Shown here: positions 1 through 8,200 of the stretch, one piece after another | How positions within the stretch are numbered: position 1 is the stretch's first letter | How the letters are laid out: the number at the start of each line of letters is the position of its first letter | Source: Candidatus Woesebacteria bacterium UBA925 | Lineage (GTDB): Bacteria > Patescibacteriota > Microgenomatia > UBA8517 | Assembly (NCBI GenBank): GCA_002293705.1 | Contig: DBDT01000054.1 | Coordinates: 1-12,592 of the forward strand | DNA: 12,592 nucleotides | Reading direction: 5' to 3' | Program-made: the position numbers and the translations under genes | The notes under the pieces: model-generated | What the model saw: the letters and a program-made list of their open reading frames with translations, nothing else | Databases searched by the model: none | Told to the model about the DNA's origin: nothing

Positions 1-19
1 AGATGTGTATAAGAGACAG
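1..19 (+). other. Nextera transposase mosaic-end adapter (sequencing artefact)
   Basis: The first 19 bases, AGATGTGTATAAGAGACAG, match exactly the Tn5/Nextera mosaic-end sequence added during tagmentation library preparation. This is library DNA, not genome. It marks the left edge as a contig end built on untrimmed reads. Genomic sequence should be taken to begin near base 20. The coding frame of the first gene stays open from base 13 because the adapter is read through by chance, so no start or stop should be assigned within it. Confidence 0.96.
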
Positions 20-21
20 TA

Positions 22-882
22 ACTATAGAGTATGGACAAATGATTAAGGTCACTGGAGTTTATTCTGAAGGATTTTTGCAGGCAGATAGTGTTAACTTTG
101 AAAAAGATCCGGGTGCTGTTGCAAAGATTAGGTCAAAACTAATTGAAAACATAAGATCTTCTTTGCATGAACCACATGCCTCCTTGGTATCTGGGGTGTT
201 CCTTGGGGCTAGACCTTCAGTGGAGGTGTTTGATGAAAGGTTGAAGGAGGTGGGGTTATCTCATGTAGTTGTTGCATCCGGTGGAAACATTGCCCTAGTG
301 CTTTCTGTGGTGAATTTTGTTTTTGTGGGAAAAGTAAAGAGAAAATTTCTCCTTTTGATAATTTCTGTTTCAATATTTGCGTACATGCTTTTTTCGGGCT
401 TTGGACCTCCAATTGTGAGGGCAGGGGTGATGGTTGGTTTGGTTTTTCTGGCTCAGATTTTTGGAAAGCCAAGTTCAACTTTGAGAGTTTTGTTTCTTGC
501 AATAGTTTTCTGTCTCATACTTTTTCCACATTGGATTGGCGACATCAGCTTCCTTCTTTCTGCTAGTGCAACATGGGGTCTAATATATCTAGCTCCAATA
601 ATTTCCAAAAGAATGAGTGCTCTGCCTGAGTTTTTAAGATTGCCCGCATCTACCACTCTTTCTGCCCAAATAGCCACAGCTCCCATCATTATTTTTTACT
701 TCAAAAACTTTCAACCATTATCGGTAATCTACAACCTGCTAGTGGTGTGGGTGACTCCGTTTATCTTTATAGTTGGCCTATTTGGGAGTGCAACCTATTT
801 TGTCAGCTCTCAATTATCATCTGCGATTTACTATCTAGCATTACCATTTACTAGTTGGTTTAACTTTGTAATTGGATTATGA
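22..882 (+). CDS. comEC: ComEC/Rec2 family DNA-uptake channel, membrane part, 5'-truncated
   Basis: This is the competence (membrane channel) domain of ComEC, the protein that moves single-stranded transforming DNA across the cytoplasmic membrane. Counting from the internal ATG at 40, residues 1-20 look like the end of the N-terminal OB-like region. GLSHVVVASGGNI (residues 72-84) matches the family signature usually seen as GLSHhhAVSGhHh. RAGVMVGLVFLAQI (127-140) and DISFLLSASATWGLI (168-182) match the next conserved membrane blocks. At least six hydrophobic segments follow one another to the C terminus. The frame is open leftwards to the adapter, and full ComEC proteins have more N-terminal sequence, so the ATG at 40 is probably not the true start. 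The gene stops with TGA at 880-882 without the C-terminal hydrolase domain, which is carried by the next gene overlapping it by four bases. The family call is secure; function in uptake is inferred. Confidence 0.9.
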   Translation, partial: TIEYGQMIKVTGVYSEGFLQADSVNFEKDPGAVAKIRSKLIENIRSSLHEPHASLVSGVFLGARPSVEVFDERLKEVGLSHVVVASGGNIALVLSVVNFVFVGKVKRKFLLLIISVSIFAYMLFSGFGPPIVRAGVMVGLVFLAQIFGKPSSTLRVLFLAIVFCLILFPHWIGDISFLLSASATWGLIYLAPIISKRMSALPEFLRLPASTTLSAQIATAPIIIFYFKNFQPLSVIYNLLVVWVTPFIFIVGLFGSATYFVSSQLSSAIYYLALPFTSWFNFVIGL

Positions 883-1718
883 GGGTGTTTTGGATTACCT
901 CCTTTTTTATATCACTGTTGTTTATATATGTATTTTCGCTCCCTTCAAAATCTCTTTTGAAAGTTGTTATTTGTGATGTGGGACAAGGGGATGCAATTTT
1001 AGTTTCAATAGGTAACTGGCAGGCCCTAATTGATGGTGGCCCAGACAATTCTGTCCTTCTTTGTCTGGGTAGACACATGTCAATTTTTGATAGAGAGATT
1101 GAACTTGTGGTCCTAACCCATCCCCAGCTGGATCATTTTGGTGGGTTAATGGATGTTGTTGATCGCTATAAAGTTAAAAGACTAATTGCAAACCCTGTTT
1201 CTGGCGAGCTAACCCCTGAATATAGAATGTTTGAAAACAAACTTTCTTTGTCGTCTATTGATATTGAGGCTCCAAAATTTGGACCAATCATATCTGGGTT
1301 GCTTGATGGTTTTGTGGTATCAACAACCAAAACCAGTAAGCAGCTGAAGGGTTTTTCTTCTGATCCAAACATGCTATCCATAGTCACACTGTTCACTTTT
1401 GGTGACAACTCCATCCTTTTAACAGGTGATCTTGATCCTGAGACATCTCAAAAACTATTGCAAATGGGTCGTATTCAAAAAGTAGATTTGTTGAAAGTAC
1501 CTCATCATGGAAGTAGGAATGGTCTTACTGAGGATTTTTTACAAAAAACCAAGCCTGTAAAGGCAGCAATTTCATGTGGGATCAAAAATCAACATGGCCA
1601 TCCTCACAAAGAGGTGCTTGAAATGTTAACAGAGTTTGGTGTTGAGGTTGCACGCACAGACCATGATGGTGAGATTGTTTACGTCTCGGACGGCAACAGG
1701 CTAACCAGGGTCAGATAG
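879..1718 (+). CDS. ComEC-type metallo-beta-lactamase-fold hydrolase, separate polypeptide
   Basis: This 279-residue protein corresponds to the C-terminal part of full-length ComEC. Residues 4-21 form one hydrophobic segment, probably a signal anchor that places the rest outside the membrane. The MBL fold then shows its usual order: DVGQGDAILV (33-42), IDGG (51-54), the metal motif THPQLDHFGG (80-89), LLTGDLD (180-186), KVPHHGS (206-212) and NQHGHPH (237-243). This order is typical of the ComEC hydrolase domain, proposed to degrade the non-transported strand. The first metal motif reads H-x-Q-x-D-H where H-x-[HD]-x-D-H is usual, so one zinc ligand appears changed. The ATG overlaps the upstream TGA as ATGA, which suggests translational coupling, and the preceding bases show no strong Shine-Dalgarno site. 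The hydrophobic N terminus begins just where the membrane part ends, so the pair looks like one ancestral ComEC split in two. A stand-alone hydrolase role is possible. Confidence 0.88.
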   Translation: MRVFWITSFFISLLFIYVFSLPSKSLLKVVICDVGQGDAILVSIGNWQALIDGGPDNSVLLCLGRHMSIFDREIELVVLTHPQLDHFGGLMDVVDRYKVKRLIANPVSGELTPEYRMFENKLSLSSIDIEAPKFGPIISGLLDGFVVSTTKTSKQLKGFSSDPNMLSIVTLFTFGDNSILLTGDLDPETSQKLLQMGRIQKVDLLKVPHHGSRNGLTEDFLQKTKPVKAAISCGIKNQHGHPHKEVLEMLTEFGVEVARTDHDGEIVYVSDGNRLTRVR

Positions 1719-1741
1719 GTGAGTTCGTGCTAGAATTGGGC

Positions 1742-3454
1742 ATGAATGAAAAAATAACCCTCAATAAGTTGAGATTATTAATTGCAAAATCGTTAGGTGT
1801 TCAAGCTGATCAAGTGTTTCTTGAGTATTGTCAAAATCTAGAGCATGGGGATTTAACCACTAACTATGCAATGAGACAGGCCAAGTCAATTGGGGCAAGT
1901 CCAATGGAGCTGGCCGCCGAGATGGCAATCAAGCTTCAGGCGGATGGTGAGGTCTCAACTTACTTTGAAACAATTGAGCCGGTTAAGCCTGGATTTGTTA
2001 ACTTTAGATTCAATAAAAATGTCCTAGCTAAGCTTCTTTCAGACAGCCTAGAGCCGACTTTGGACCCTACGCCAAAAAAAGCAATAGTTGAGTTCAGCTC
2101 ACCCAATATTGCCAAGCCATTTTCAATTGGACACCTTCGATCAACAATTATTGGTGCAGCTATTGCTAATTTGCTCATGAAAATAGGTTGGAGTGTGACT
2201 CGTGACAACCACTTAGGTGATTGGGGGACTCAATTTGGAAAACTAATTGTGGCCATTGGGAAATGGGGCAATATTGATGAAATACGAAGATCACAAAACC
2301 CAATTAAGCTACTTCTGGATCTTTATGTTAAGTTTCACGCAGAAGAGGAGGGTGACCCAACTTTATCTGATATGGCGAGAGCAAGGTTCTCAGATCTTGA
2401 AAGAGGAGAGCAAAAAGCTCGCGAGATATGGAGTTTTTGTGTGGAGGTGTCTAAGAGGGAGTTTGCAAGTCACTATTCAGAGCTGGGTGTTGAATTTGAT
2501 ACTGAATATGGAGAGCAATTTTATGAAGACAAGATACCTAAAGTTTTAGAGATTTTGAAAGAAAAAGGCATATTGAAAATTGGCGAAGAAGGGGCACAAA
2601 TTGTAGAGTTTGAAAATGAAAAATACCCACCTTTAATGATACTTAAAAAAGATGGAAGCACTCTATATGCCACTCGTGATCTTGCTGCTGATCGGTGGAG
2701 ACTTGATAATTATGGTCCTGACACATTGATAATCAATGAGGTTGGTGTGGAACAGAGCCTTTACTTTAAACAGCTTTACGAGGTTGAAAAGGTGCTTGGT
2801 TGGGTCAAAGATGGGCAAAGAATTCATATTGCCCATGGCCACTACAGACTCCCAGAAGGAAAAATGTCTACTAGAAAAGGGACAGTAATTTTTCTTGACG
2901 ATGTGTTAAGAGAGGCTGAGGCTAAAGCGGCCTCACTTGCTAAAGAGGCTGTCCAGTTAACAGATTACGATGGGGCAAGAGATGATGGTGACAGGATAAC
3001 TTGGAGAAACCAGATTGCCATCTCGGCCATTAAGTGGAGTGATCTTAAAAGAGATCCAATCACTGACATTGTCTTTGATTGGGATGAAATTCTCTCCATG
3101 AAAGGTAACAGTGGTCCCTATATGCTTTATACAGTAGTTAGGTCCAGATCAATTCTTGGTAAAACTGATAAAAACCCAGAAGCTCCTACTGATGAGTCGC
3201 TTATAGAAAGCAATTTGGTACGTTTAATGATAAGGTACCCTGATATCATCTTAAGATCTGCCTTAAGCTATTCACCCTCACTTCTTGCTGGTTATCTATT
3301 CCAGCTAGCCACTGAATTCAACTCTTTTTATGATCAAAACCGTATCATTGGGTCTGATAACGAGCGAGAGCTTTTGAGCATCGTAAAGAATGTTGGAGAT
3401 ATTGTTGAAGATGGACTTAATCTTTTAGGAATTAAAGTTCCAGATAAAATGTAG
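1742..3454 (+). CDS. argS: Arginyl-tRNA synthetase
   Basis: This class I synthetase charges tRNA-Arg with arginine in the cytoplasm. From the ATG at 1742 it is 570 residues, within the usual 550-590 range. The N-terminal tRNA-recognition (Add-1) domain covers about the first 95 residues. The catalytic core carries SSPNIAKPFSIGHLRST with the HIGH-type motif IGHL, then GDWGTQFG, and the KMSK-type motif as KMSTRKG, the form usual in ArgS. The C-terminal DALR anticodon-binding domain ends in LLGIKVPDKM, and a terminal Met is typical of the family. A GTG at 1727 would add five residues; AGGTGAG (1717-1723) lies only 3 nt before it, rather too close for a good ribosome site. I prefer the ATG because it is the commoner start and because ATTGGGC just before it resembles the bases before the ndk start. 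The gene begins 23 nt after the MBL gene and is followed 11 nt later by the M16 peptidase. It looks complete and unremarkable. Confidence 0.97.
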   Translation: MNEKITLNKLRLLIAKSLGVQADQVFLEYCQNLEHGDLTTNYAMRQAKSIGASPMELAAEMAIKLQADGEVSTYFETIEPVKPGFVNFRFNKNVLAKLLSDSLEPTLDPTPKKAIVEFSSPNIAKPFSIGHLRSTIIGAAIANLLMKIGWSVTRDNHLGDWGTQFGKLIVAIGKWGNIDEIRRSQNPIKLLLDLYVKFHAEEEGDPTLSDMARARFSDLERGEQKAREIWSFCVEVSKREFASHYSELGVEFDTEYGEQFYEDKIPKVLEILKEKGILKIGEEGAQIVEFENEKYPPLMILKKDGSTLYATRDLAADRWRLDNYGPDTLIINEVGVEQSLYFKQLYEVEKVLGWVKDGQRIHIAHGHYRLPEGKMSTRKGTVIFLDDVLREAEAKAASLAKEAVQLTDYDGARDDGDRITWRNQIAISAIKWSDLKRDPITDIVFDWDEILSMKGNSGPYMLYTVVRSRSILGKTDKNPEAPTDESLIESNLVRLMIRYPDIILRSALSYSPSLLAGYLFQLATEFNSFYDQNRIIGSDNERELLSIVKNVGDIVEDGLNLLGIKVPDKM

Positions 3455-3465
3455 TTAACCCAATC

Positions 3466-4746
3466 ATGAAACCAACAATTCAAAAGTTAAACAATGGATT
3501 AAGGCTGTTAAATACCTATATGCCAAGGATGAGCTCTGCAACCATGGCCATTTGGGTGGACCAAGGTTCAAAAAACGAGGATGATTCTAAGTTGGGTATT
3601 AGCCATTTTTTCGAACATATAGTATTTAAAGGGGGTAAAAAGTACACGTCTGCTCAAGCAGTTTCAGAGGCACTGGATAGCATAGGTGCACAGTTTAATG
3701 CAGAAACAAACAAGGAATACACCACTTATTATGCAAAAAGTAGAGCAGATAACCTGAGTATAGTAGCTGATGTTCTGTCTGACATGGTTTTAACTCCAAA
3801 ACTTGATGAAAAAGAAATTGAGATGGAAAAAGGTGTGATCATCGAGGAGATGAAGATGTATGAAGACCTGCCCAGGATCAAGTCTTGGGAGATTTTTGAG
3901 TCACTAGTTTATGGGAACAAGGCACACGGCAGATCAATCATTGGTGAAAAAGATACGGTAAGCTCGGTAACAAAGACTGATTTCGAGCAATTTATGAAAT
4001 CAAACTACCATACGGGTCGAATGTTGATATCAATTGCAGGAGGTGTTGACGATTCGACTGCGCTGAGTATTGCCGAGAAATACTTTGGAGAAGTAAACAA
4101 TTCGGGCTCAGATCTTCCAAAATTTGACCAAATGATAGGAGAGAAGTTCTTGTCAGTTGTGCAAAAGCCAATTGAACAGTCTCATGTAGTTGTCGGTTTT
4201 TTGGGAGAAAATAGTGATTCTGAACATCTTTATGCTGAAGAGCTGGTTGCAACCATTGTTGGTGGTGGTATGAGTAGTCGCGCCTTTAGTGAAATTAGAG
4301 AAAAAAGAGGTTTGGCTTATACAGTTAGAACCAATACAGATCGTCTTGTGGAAACAGGTAGTGTGGGGACATATATGGGTGTTGATCCTAAAAATACTTT
4401 AGAGAGTGTGAAGGTGCTTCTATCCATGTATGGACAAGTCTCCTCTGGAGAAAAGCCAATAACAGAGTCTGAGCTTGGCAAGGCAAAAGAATATTTAAAG
4501 GGACACCTGGCGCTGTCTCTGGAAGATACAGCTGAGGTAGAGACTTACTTTGCTCACGACCTGCTTCTTTTAAATAAGCTTGAAACACCCCAAGAGGAGA
4601 TGGCCAAGTATGACAAAGTTACCATAGATGAAGTAAGATCTGCTGCAAAGCGGATGTTTGAAAGAAGAGTCTATGCATCAGTGATTTCTCCACTTAAATC
4701 AATTGAATCTCAGATGGAAACTCTATTGAGTGGCTACAGCTACTAG
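3466..4746 (+). CDS. M16 family zinc metallopeptidase (processing-peptidase-like)
   Basis: This 426-residue protein is a single-chain M16B-type peptidase with two related halves. The inverted zinc motif HFFEH is at residues 47-51, in the usual context ISHFFEHIVFKG. The third ligand is expected about 76 residues after the second His and fits E127 in GVIIEEMKMYED. The C-terminal half carries GGGMSSRAFSEIREKRGLAY (266-285), the family's conserved substrate-binding block. All catalytic residues are present, so it should be active. M16 enzymes degrade peptides or process exported and leader-bearing proteins. No signal peptide or membrane segment is seen at the N terminus (MKPTIQKLNNGLRLL), so it is probably cytoplasmic. 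The ATG at 3466 fits the usual family N terminus, but there is no recognisable Shine-Dalgarno sequence in the 11-nt gap after argS, so translation may depend on coupling or a leaderless-like mode. The substrate cannot be told from the sequence. Confidence 0.95.
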   Translation: MKPTIQKLNNGLRLLNTYMPRMSSATMAIWVDQGSKNEDDSKLGISHFFEHIVFKGGKKYTSAQAVSEALDSIGAQFNAETNKEYTTYYAKSRADNLSIVADVLSDMVLTPKLDEKEIEMEKGVIIEEMKMYEDLPRIKSWEIFESLVYGNKAHGRSIIGEKDTVSSVTKTDFEQFMKSNYHTGRMLISIAGGVDDSTALSIAEKYFGEVNNSGSDLPKFDQMIGEKFLSVVQKPIEQSHVVVGFLGENSDSEHLYAEELVATIVGGGMSSRAFSEIREKRGLAYTVRTNTDRLVETGSVGTYMGVDPKNTLESVKVLLSMYGQVSSGEKPITESELGKAKEYLKGHLALSLEDTAEVETYFAHDLLLLNKLETPQEEMAKYDKVTIDEVRSAAKRMFERRVYASVISPLKSIESQMETLLSGYSY

Positions 4747-4760
4747 TGTAAGATTGGGCT

Positions 4761-5228
4761 ATGGAAAAAACAGTTGTACTTATTAAGCCGGACGGACTTC
4801 AAAGGGGGTTGGTTGGTCAAATTATGCACAGGTTTGAGAGAAAAGGTCTTAAACTGGTTGGAGTAAAAATGATTCAACTAAATGATGAAATCTTGGATAC
4901 CTGGTATGTGCACCACAAAGAAAAACCATTTTTCCCTGAACTTAAAAAATATATGAGTTGGACTCCAATTGTTGCAATGGTTTGGGAGGGAGTGGAGGCA
5001 ATTGCAGCAGTAAGGAAGATTGTCGGTACTACTAAAGGTAGAGAAGCTGAGGCTGGATCCATTCGAGGAGACTTTGGTATGAGTGGTCAGCAGAACTTAA
5101 TTCATGCCAGTGATAGTGTTGAATCTGCAAACAAAGAAATATCTTTGATGTTTAAGCCTGATGAGCTATTTAACTACATTAGCGCTGAAGATGTGCTGAT
5201 CTACGGAGAAGAAGAGCGCTCACTTTGA
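4761..5228 (+). CDS. ndk: Nucleoside diphosphate kinase
   Basis: This enzyme transfers the gamma phosphate between nucleoside triphosphates and diphosphates through a phosphohistidine, keeping NTP and dNTP pools balanced. The 155 residues are slightly longer than the usual 130-150 of bacterial Ndk, with the extra at the C terminus. Key features are VVLIKPDGLQRGLVG (5-19), HKEKPFFPEL (52-61), the nucleotide-binding GSIRGDFG (99-106) and the active-site block NLIHASDS (112-119) with catalytic His115. The segment TTKGREAEAG before SIRGDFG differs from the common TNPxxAxPG form, though the catalytic core is intact. It starts 14 nt after the M16 gene and is the last plus-strand gene of the cluster. 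ATTGGGCT precedes the ATG, much like the argS start, and no strong Shine-Dalgarno site is seen. The stop TGA is followed by a small hairpin in the convergent gap. Confidence 0.97.
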   Translation: MEKTVVLIKPDGLQRGLVGQIMHRFERKGLKLVGVKMIQLNDEILDTWYVHHKEKPFFPELKKYMSWTPIVAMVWEGVEAIAAVRKIVGTTKGREAEAGSIRGDFGMSGQQNLIHASDSVESANKEISLMFKPDELFNYISAEDVLIYGEEERSL

Positions 5229-5291
5229 TTTTAAGTTAGCTAGACCAGCTAGCTGTCACTTCAATAAACTTACAAGCCGAATTACCCAGCT
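5229..5291. other. Convergent intergenic gap with small hairpin, possible weak terminator
   Basis: This 63-nt stretch separates the convergent ends of ndk and the LamG gene. It contains a perfect 6-bp inverted repeat, AGCTAG-ACCAG-CTAGCT (5238-5254), with a 5-nt loop. Neither strand has a clear U-run just after the stem, so it is not a textbook intrinsic terminator. Being symmetrical it could slow polymerase from both sides or protect mRNA 3' ends. No other site is recognisable here. Confidence 0.4.
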
Positions 5292-8200
5292 TTATGGCTG
5301 TCCACTTGATGGTCCAAACCTTACCGAGGATGAGTCGTTGTGTAGAATTCTTACTTGGGCTGCCGAGAGAGGGTAGTTGTACAATCTTACGTCATCAATT
5401 TGACCAGTAAAATATGACGAGCCGAGTGTGTTGTCGTTTCCAATCCTCATGCTCTCGCTTGAAGCTGGAATACTATTTGTATTAGAAAGTGTGTTGCATA
5501 GCGCTCCATTGACATAAATTCTTTGGTTTGAGCCGTCGTAGGTGCCCACGACATGATACCAGGTATTTGTTAGATATGTTCGAGCGCAGCTTGCATTGTT
5601 TGCCCCGCCTGAGCTGTATGCTCTAAACACAAAACCATTGGCATTATCCCTATACATGAGTGCATAGCCAGTGTTTGTGCTGTGGTTGTTGTTTGAAACA
5701 ATGTGTTGTTCTGAATCTATCAGGGAGGGCATGTATACCCATGCTGAAATTGTCATGTTGGTGGTGAAGTCAAACAAAGCGTTGTCGGCAATTGTCACAT
5801 TATCATCAGTCCCGTCAAAGCCTAGGCTTGAGTTGAATTTTCCACTAGTTCCATCGTTCCACATGTGGGTACTTGTCCCTGAATTACAAGTTCCAGCTGC
5901 TGTGTTTCCTGATGCGCCCGGATTAATTGTTCCGTTAAGCCCGTTTCCTGATGAATCGAAAGCTGTTGTTCCTTGGCACTCATCTAGTTTCCAATGTGCA
6001 ACTGGTTTGCCTCTGTTGTATTCATACACAGCTTGTGACTGGGTGAGAGCGTAATTGAATACCTTTAGTTCGTCTGTTACTCCTTCGTAAAGCGCTGTAG
6101 CAGAGCAGCTTCCAGCACCGTTACTGTAGCAACCAATTGTATAGTTTGTCGTGTTTTCAGAAACATCGTCAATGAAGCAAGTGCTTGAGCTTGACCCTGC
6201 TGAATAACTTGGTGATTGCCTTACTCCATTTAAGTAAAATACATTTCCTGATGAATTTGTTGTCGCAACAAGGTGATTCCATGAGGTTGTGTTGGTGACC
6301 GGGAAGGTGGCGGTTATGTTGCAGCCACCTGAAGCATCTCCAATATAGTATTCAATTTCATTTGTGTTTTCTAAAAAGCTGATGGCGAGTAGGTTGTTGG
6401 CTATGGCTCCTTGTTCAGCCACACCAAATATGGTTTGAAAATCATCTCCAGCGGCTAAGTCGTCTGGCTTAAACCAAAAACTAATTGTCCCTTGGGTCAA
6501 AGAGTCATATGTGTTGTCTTCAAGATATACTCCTGTTGTTGCAGTGTTGTTTGCTGACCCGTTAAAGTACATACCCCCGCCATATTTTCCAGTTGTGAAT
6601 CTCATCTGCGCCCTAATCGTCCCATCATTATCTTGTCCACTCCTATCAAGAAGGGTGGTTGAGCCAATTGCATCATCAAAATTCCAATATCCAACAGGTG
6701 CACCGCCTGCGCCATCTACTACTTGGGAGGCCTCAGTGTCGCTTGTTGTTGACACATTTAAAGCTGAGTTACCATTTCTAACTAGTAGTACTTGCTCAGT
6801 TGTCAAAAGCCCTGAATACACTTGGACATCATCAATTATTCCTGTAAATCCAGTGTTTGCAGCTGCAGCATCAGTTGCATCGTAGTCTCCAACAGTGAAA
6901 TCTGCAGCAACGTCTTCAAGACCTAGGAATGAAGCATTTACTGTGTTTGACCCTGCATTTCTACCATTGACAAATAGTGTCAAGTCCCCAGCTGCTCCAG
7001 TAGTACCACCGTTAAATAGCATGCACACATGATGCCAGTTGTTGGTGCTTACTGAATCAGTGCTGCTTGCAACAGATATTGTTTGGTCGGCCGACTCATC
7101 GTAAATTTCAGCCCTAAAATTGCCAGTAGTGTCAGCGTCATCATTGGTGAGAACCAGTCTGTAACCTCTAAGAGTGCTTGTTGTGTCCCATTTGGTGATG
7201 ATTGCATCCAACTCAGAAGAGCCTGCCATCGTTGTGGGGTAGACCCATGCGCAGGCCGTGAACTGCTCTGATCCGTTGTAATCAACTTCTGAATCTGATG
7301 CAGTTGCAATTATTACTTTATCGTCAGTTCCATCAAATCTGATTGCTGAATTTGCCCTACCACTTGCGGTCCAGCCGGAAGTTGAGGTTGCAGGAGATGC
7401 GATTGAGGTTAGTGTTCCATTTGTTCCACCAGAAACTTTGTTGTTTGCAGTTGTTCCTCTCATGTCGTCGAATTGCCAATATATTGTTTGTGAACCAATA
7501 GGGCTACCTCCTGCTGGGTGTCCAGCATTCATGTCCTCAATAACTTGCTGTTTTGTGCGAGCATATTTGTAAACCCTAACATCGTCGAGCTTACCATCGT
7601 ATGGATCAGTATTGTCTAGTCCGCCTCCACCTCCTGAATTGCCAATTTCGTAGGGGTTTGTGTTGGAAATGTTGCCAGTGATTGGTGGGTTGGATCCATC
7701 ATTTATCTTTGTATCAGAGAGGGGAACACCATTAAGATAGAGCCTGCTGTTTGACAGATTGGATCTATCAACAACTGCACTTACATGTGTCCAAACACCT
7801 GTTGTGATTGGATTGTTGGCATACATTTCCCAGCCGTTAGTGCCGTCACAGATTGATACAGAGAGTTCGTCAGTGTCGTAAATCACCAATTGATAGCCAG
7901 TATTGTTTGAACTTGCGCAGGTTGTCCCATAACCTTCCAAACGCTTATGCATGATTCCATCCATTGTTGTGGCCGTATCTCTTATAAGCCACATAGAAAT
8001 TGTGAAACTACTTGTACCCATATCTAAATTGTCATTGTCTAGTAGTCCTGTGGTTAGTTGATCGTCGGACCCATCAAGATCTAGTGCTGAACCGTATTTA
8101 CCTTTGATCCAGTCGTCAGATGTCATCGATCCCACCATAGAAAGTGTTGCAGTGTTTCCAGACTTGTCATAAACACTGCTTGTTCCTGTGTTTTCATCTA

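Noticed and set aside
40..42. ATG at 40 as the true start of comEC
   Set aside because: The frame is open through to the adapter, the residues before it (V-T-I-E-Y-G-Q) continue a plausible OB-like strand, and ComEC normally has a longer N-terminal region. It is simply the first ATG after an artificial end.
879..882. Programmed -1 frameshift joining the two ComEC parts
   Set aside because: No slippery heptamer or downstream pseudoknot is evident near the overlap. The ATGA stop/start overlap explains the arrangement more simply.
2247..2549. Plus-strand 100-codon open frame inside argS
   Set aside because: It is in another frame of a highly conserved synthetase core and has no domain signature.
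5671..6885. Plus-strand open frames of about 125 codons opposite the LamG gene (5671-6054 and 6511-6885)
   Set aside because: Antisense to clear LamG domains, with no ribosome site and no protein-like motif pattern. Treated as shadows.
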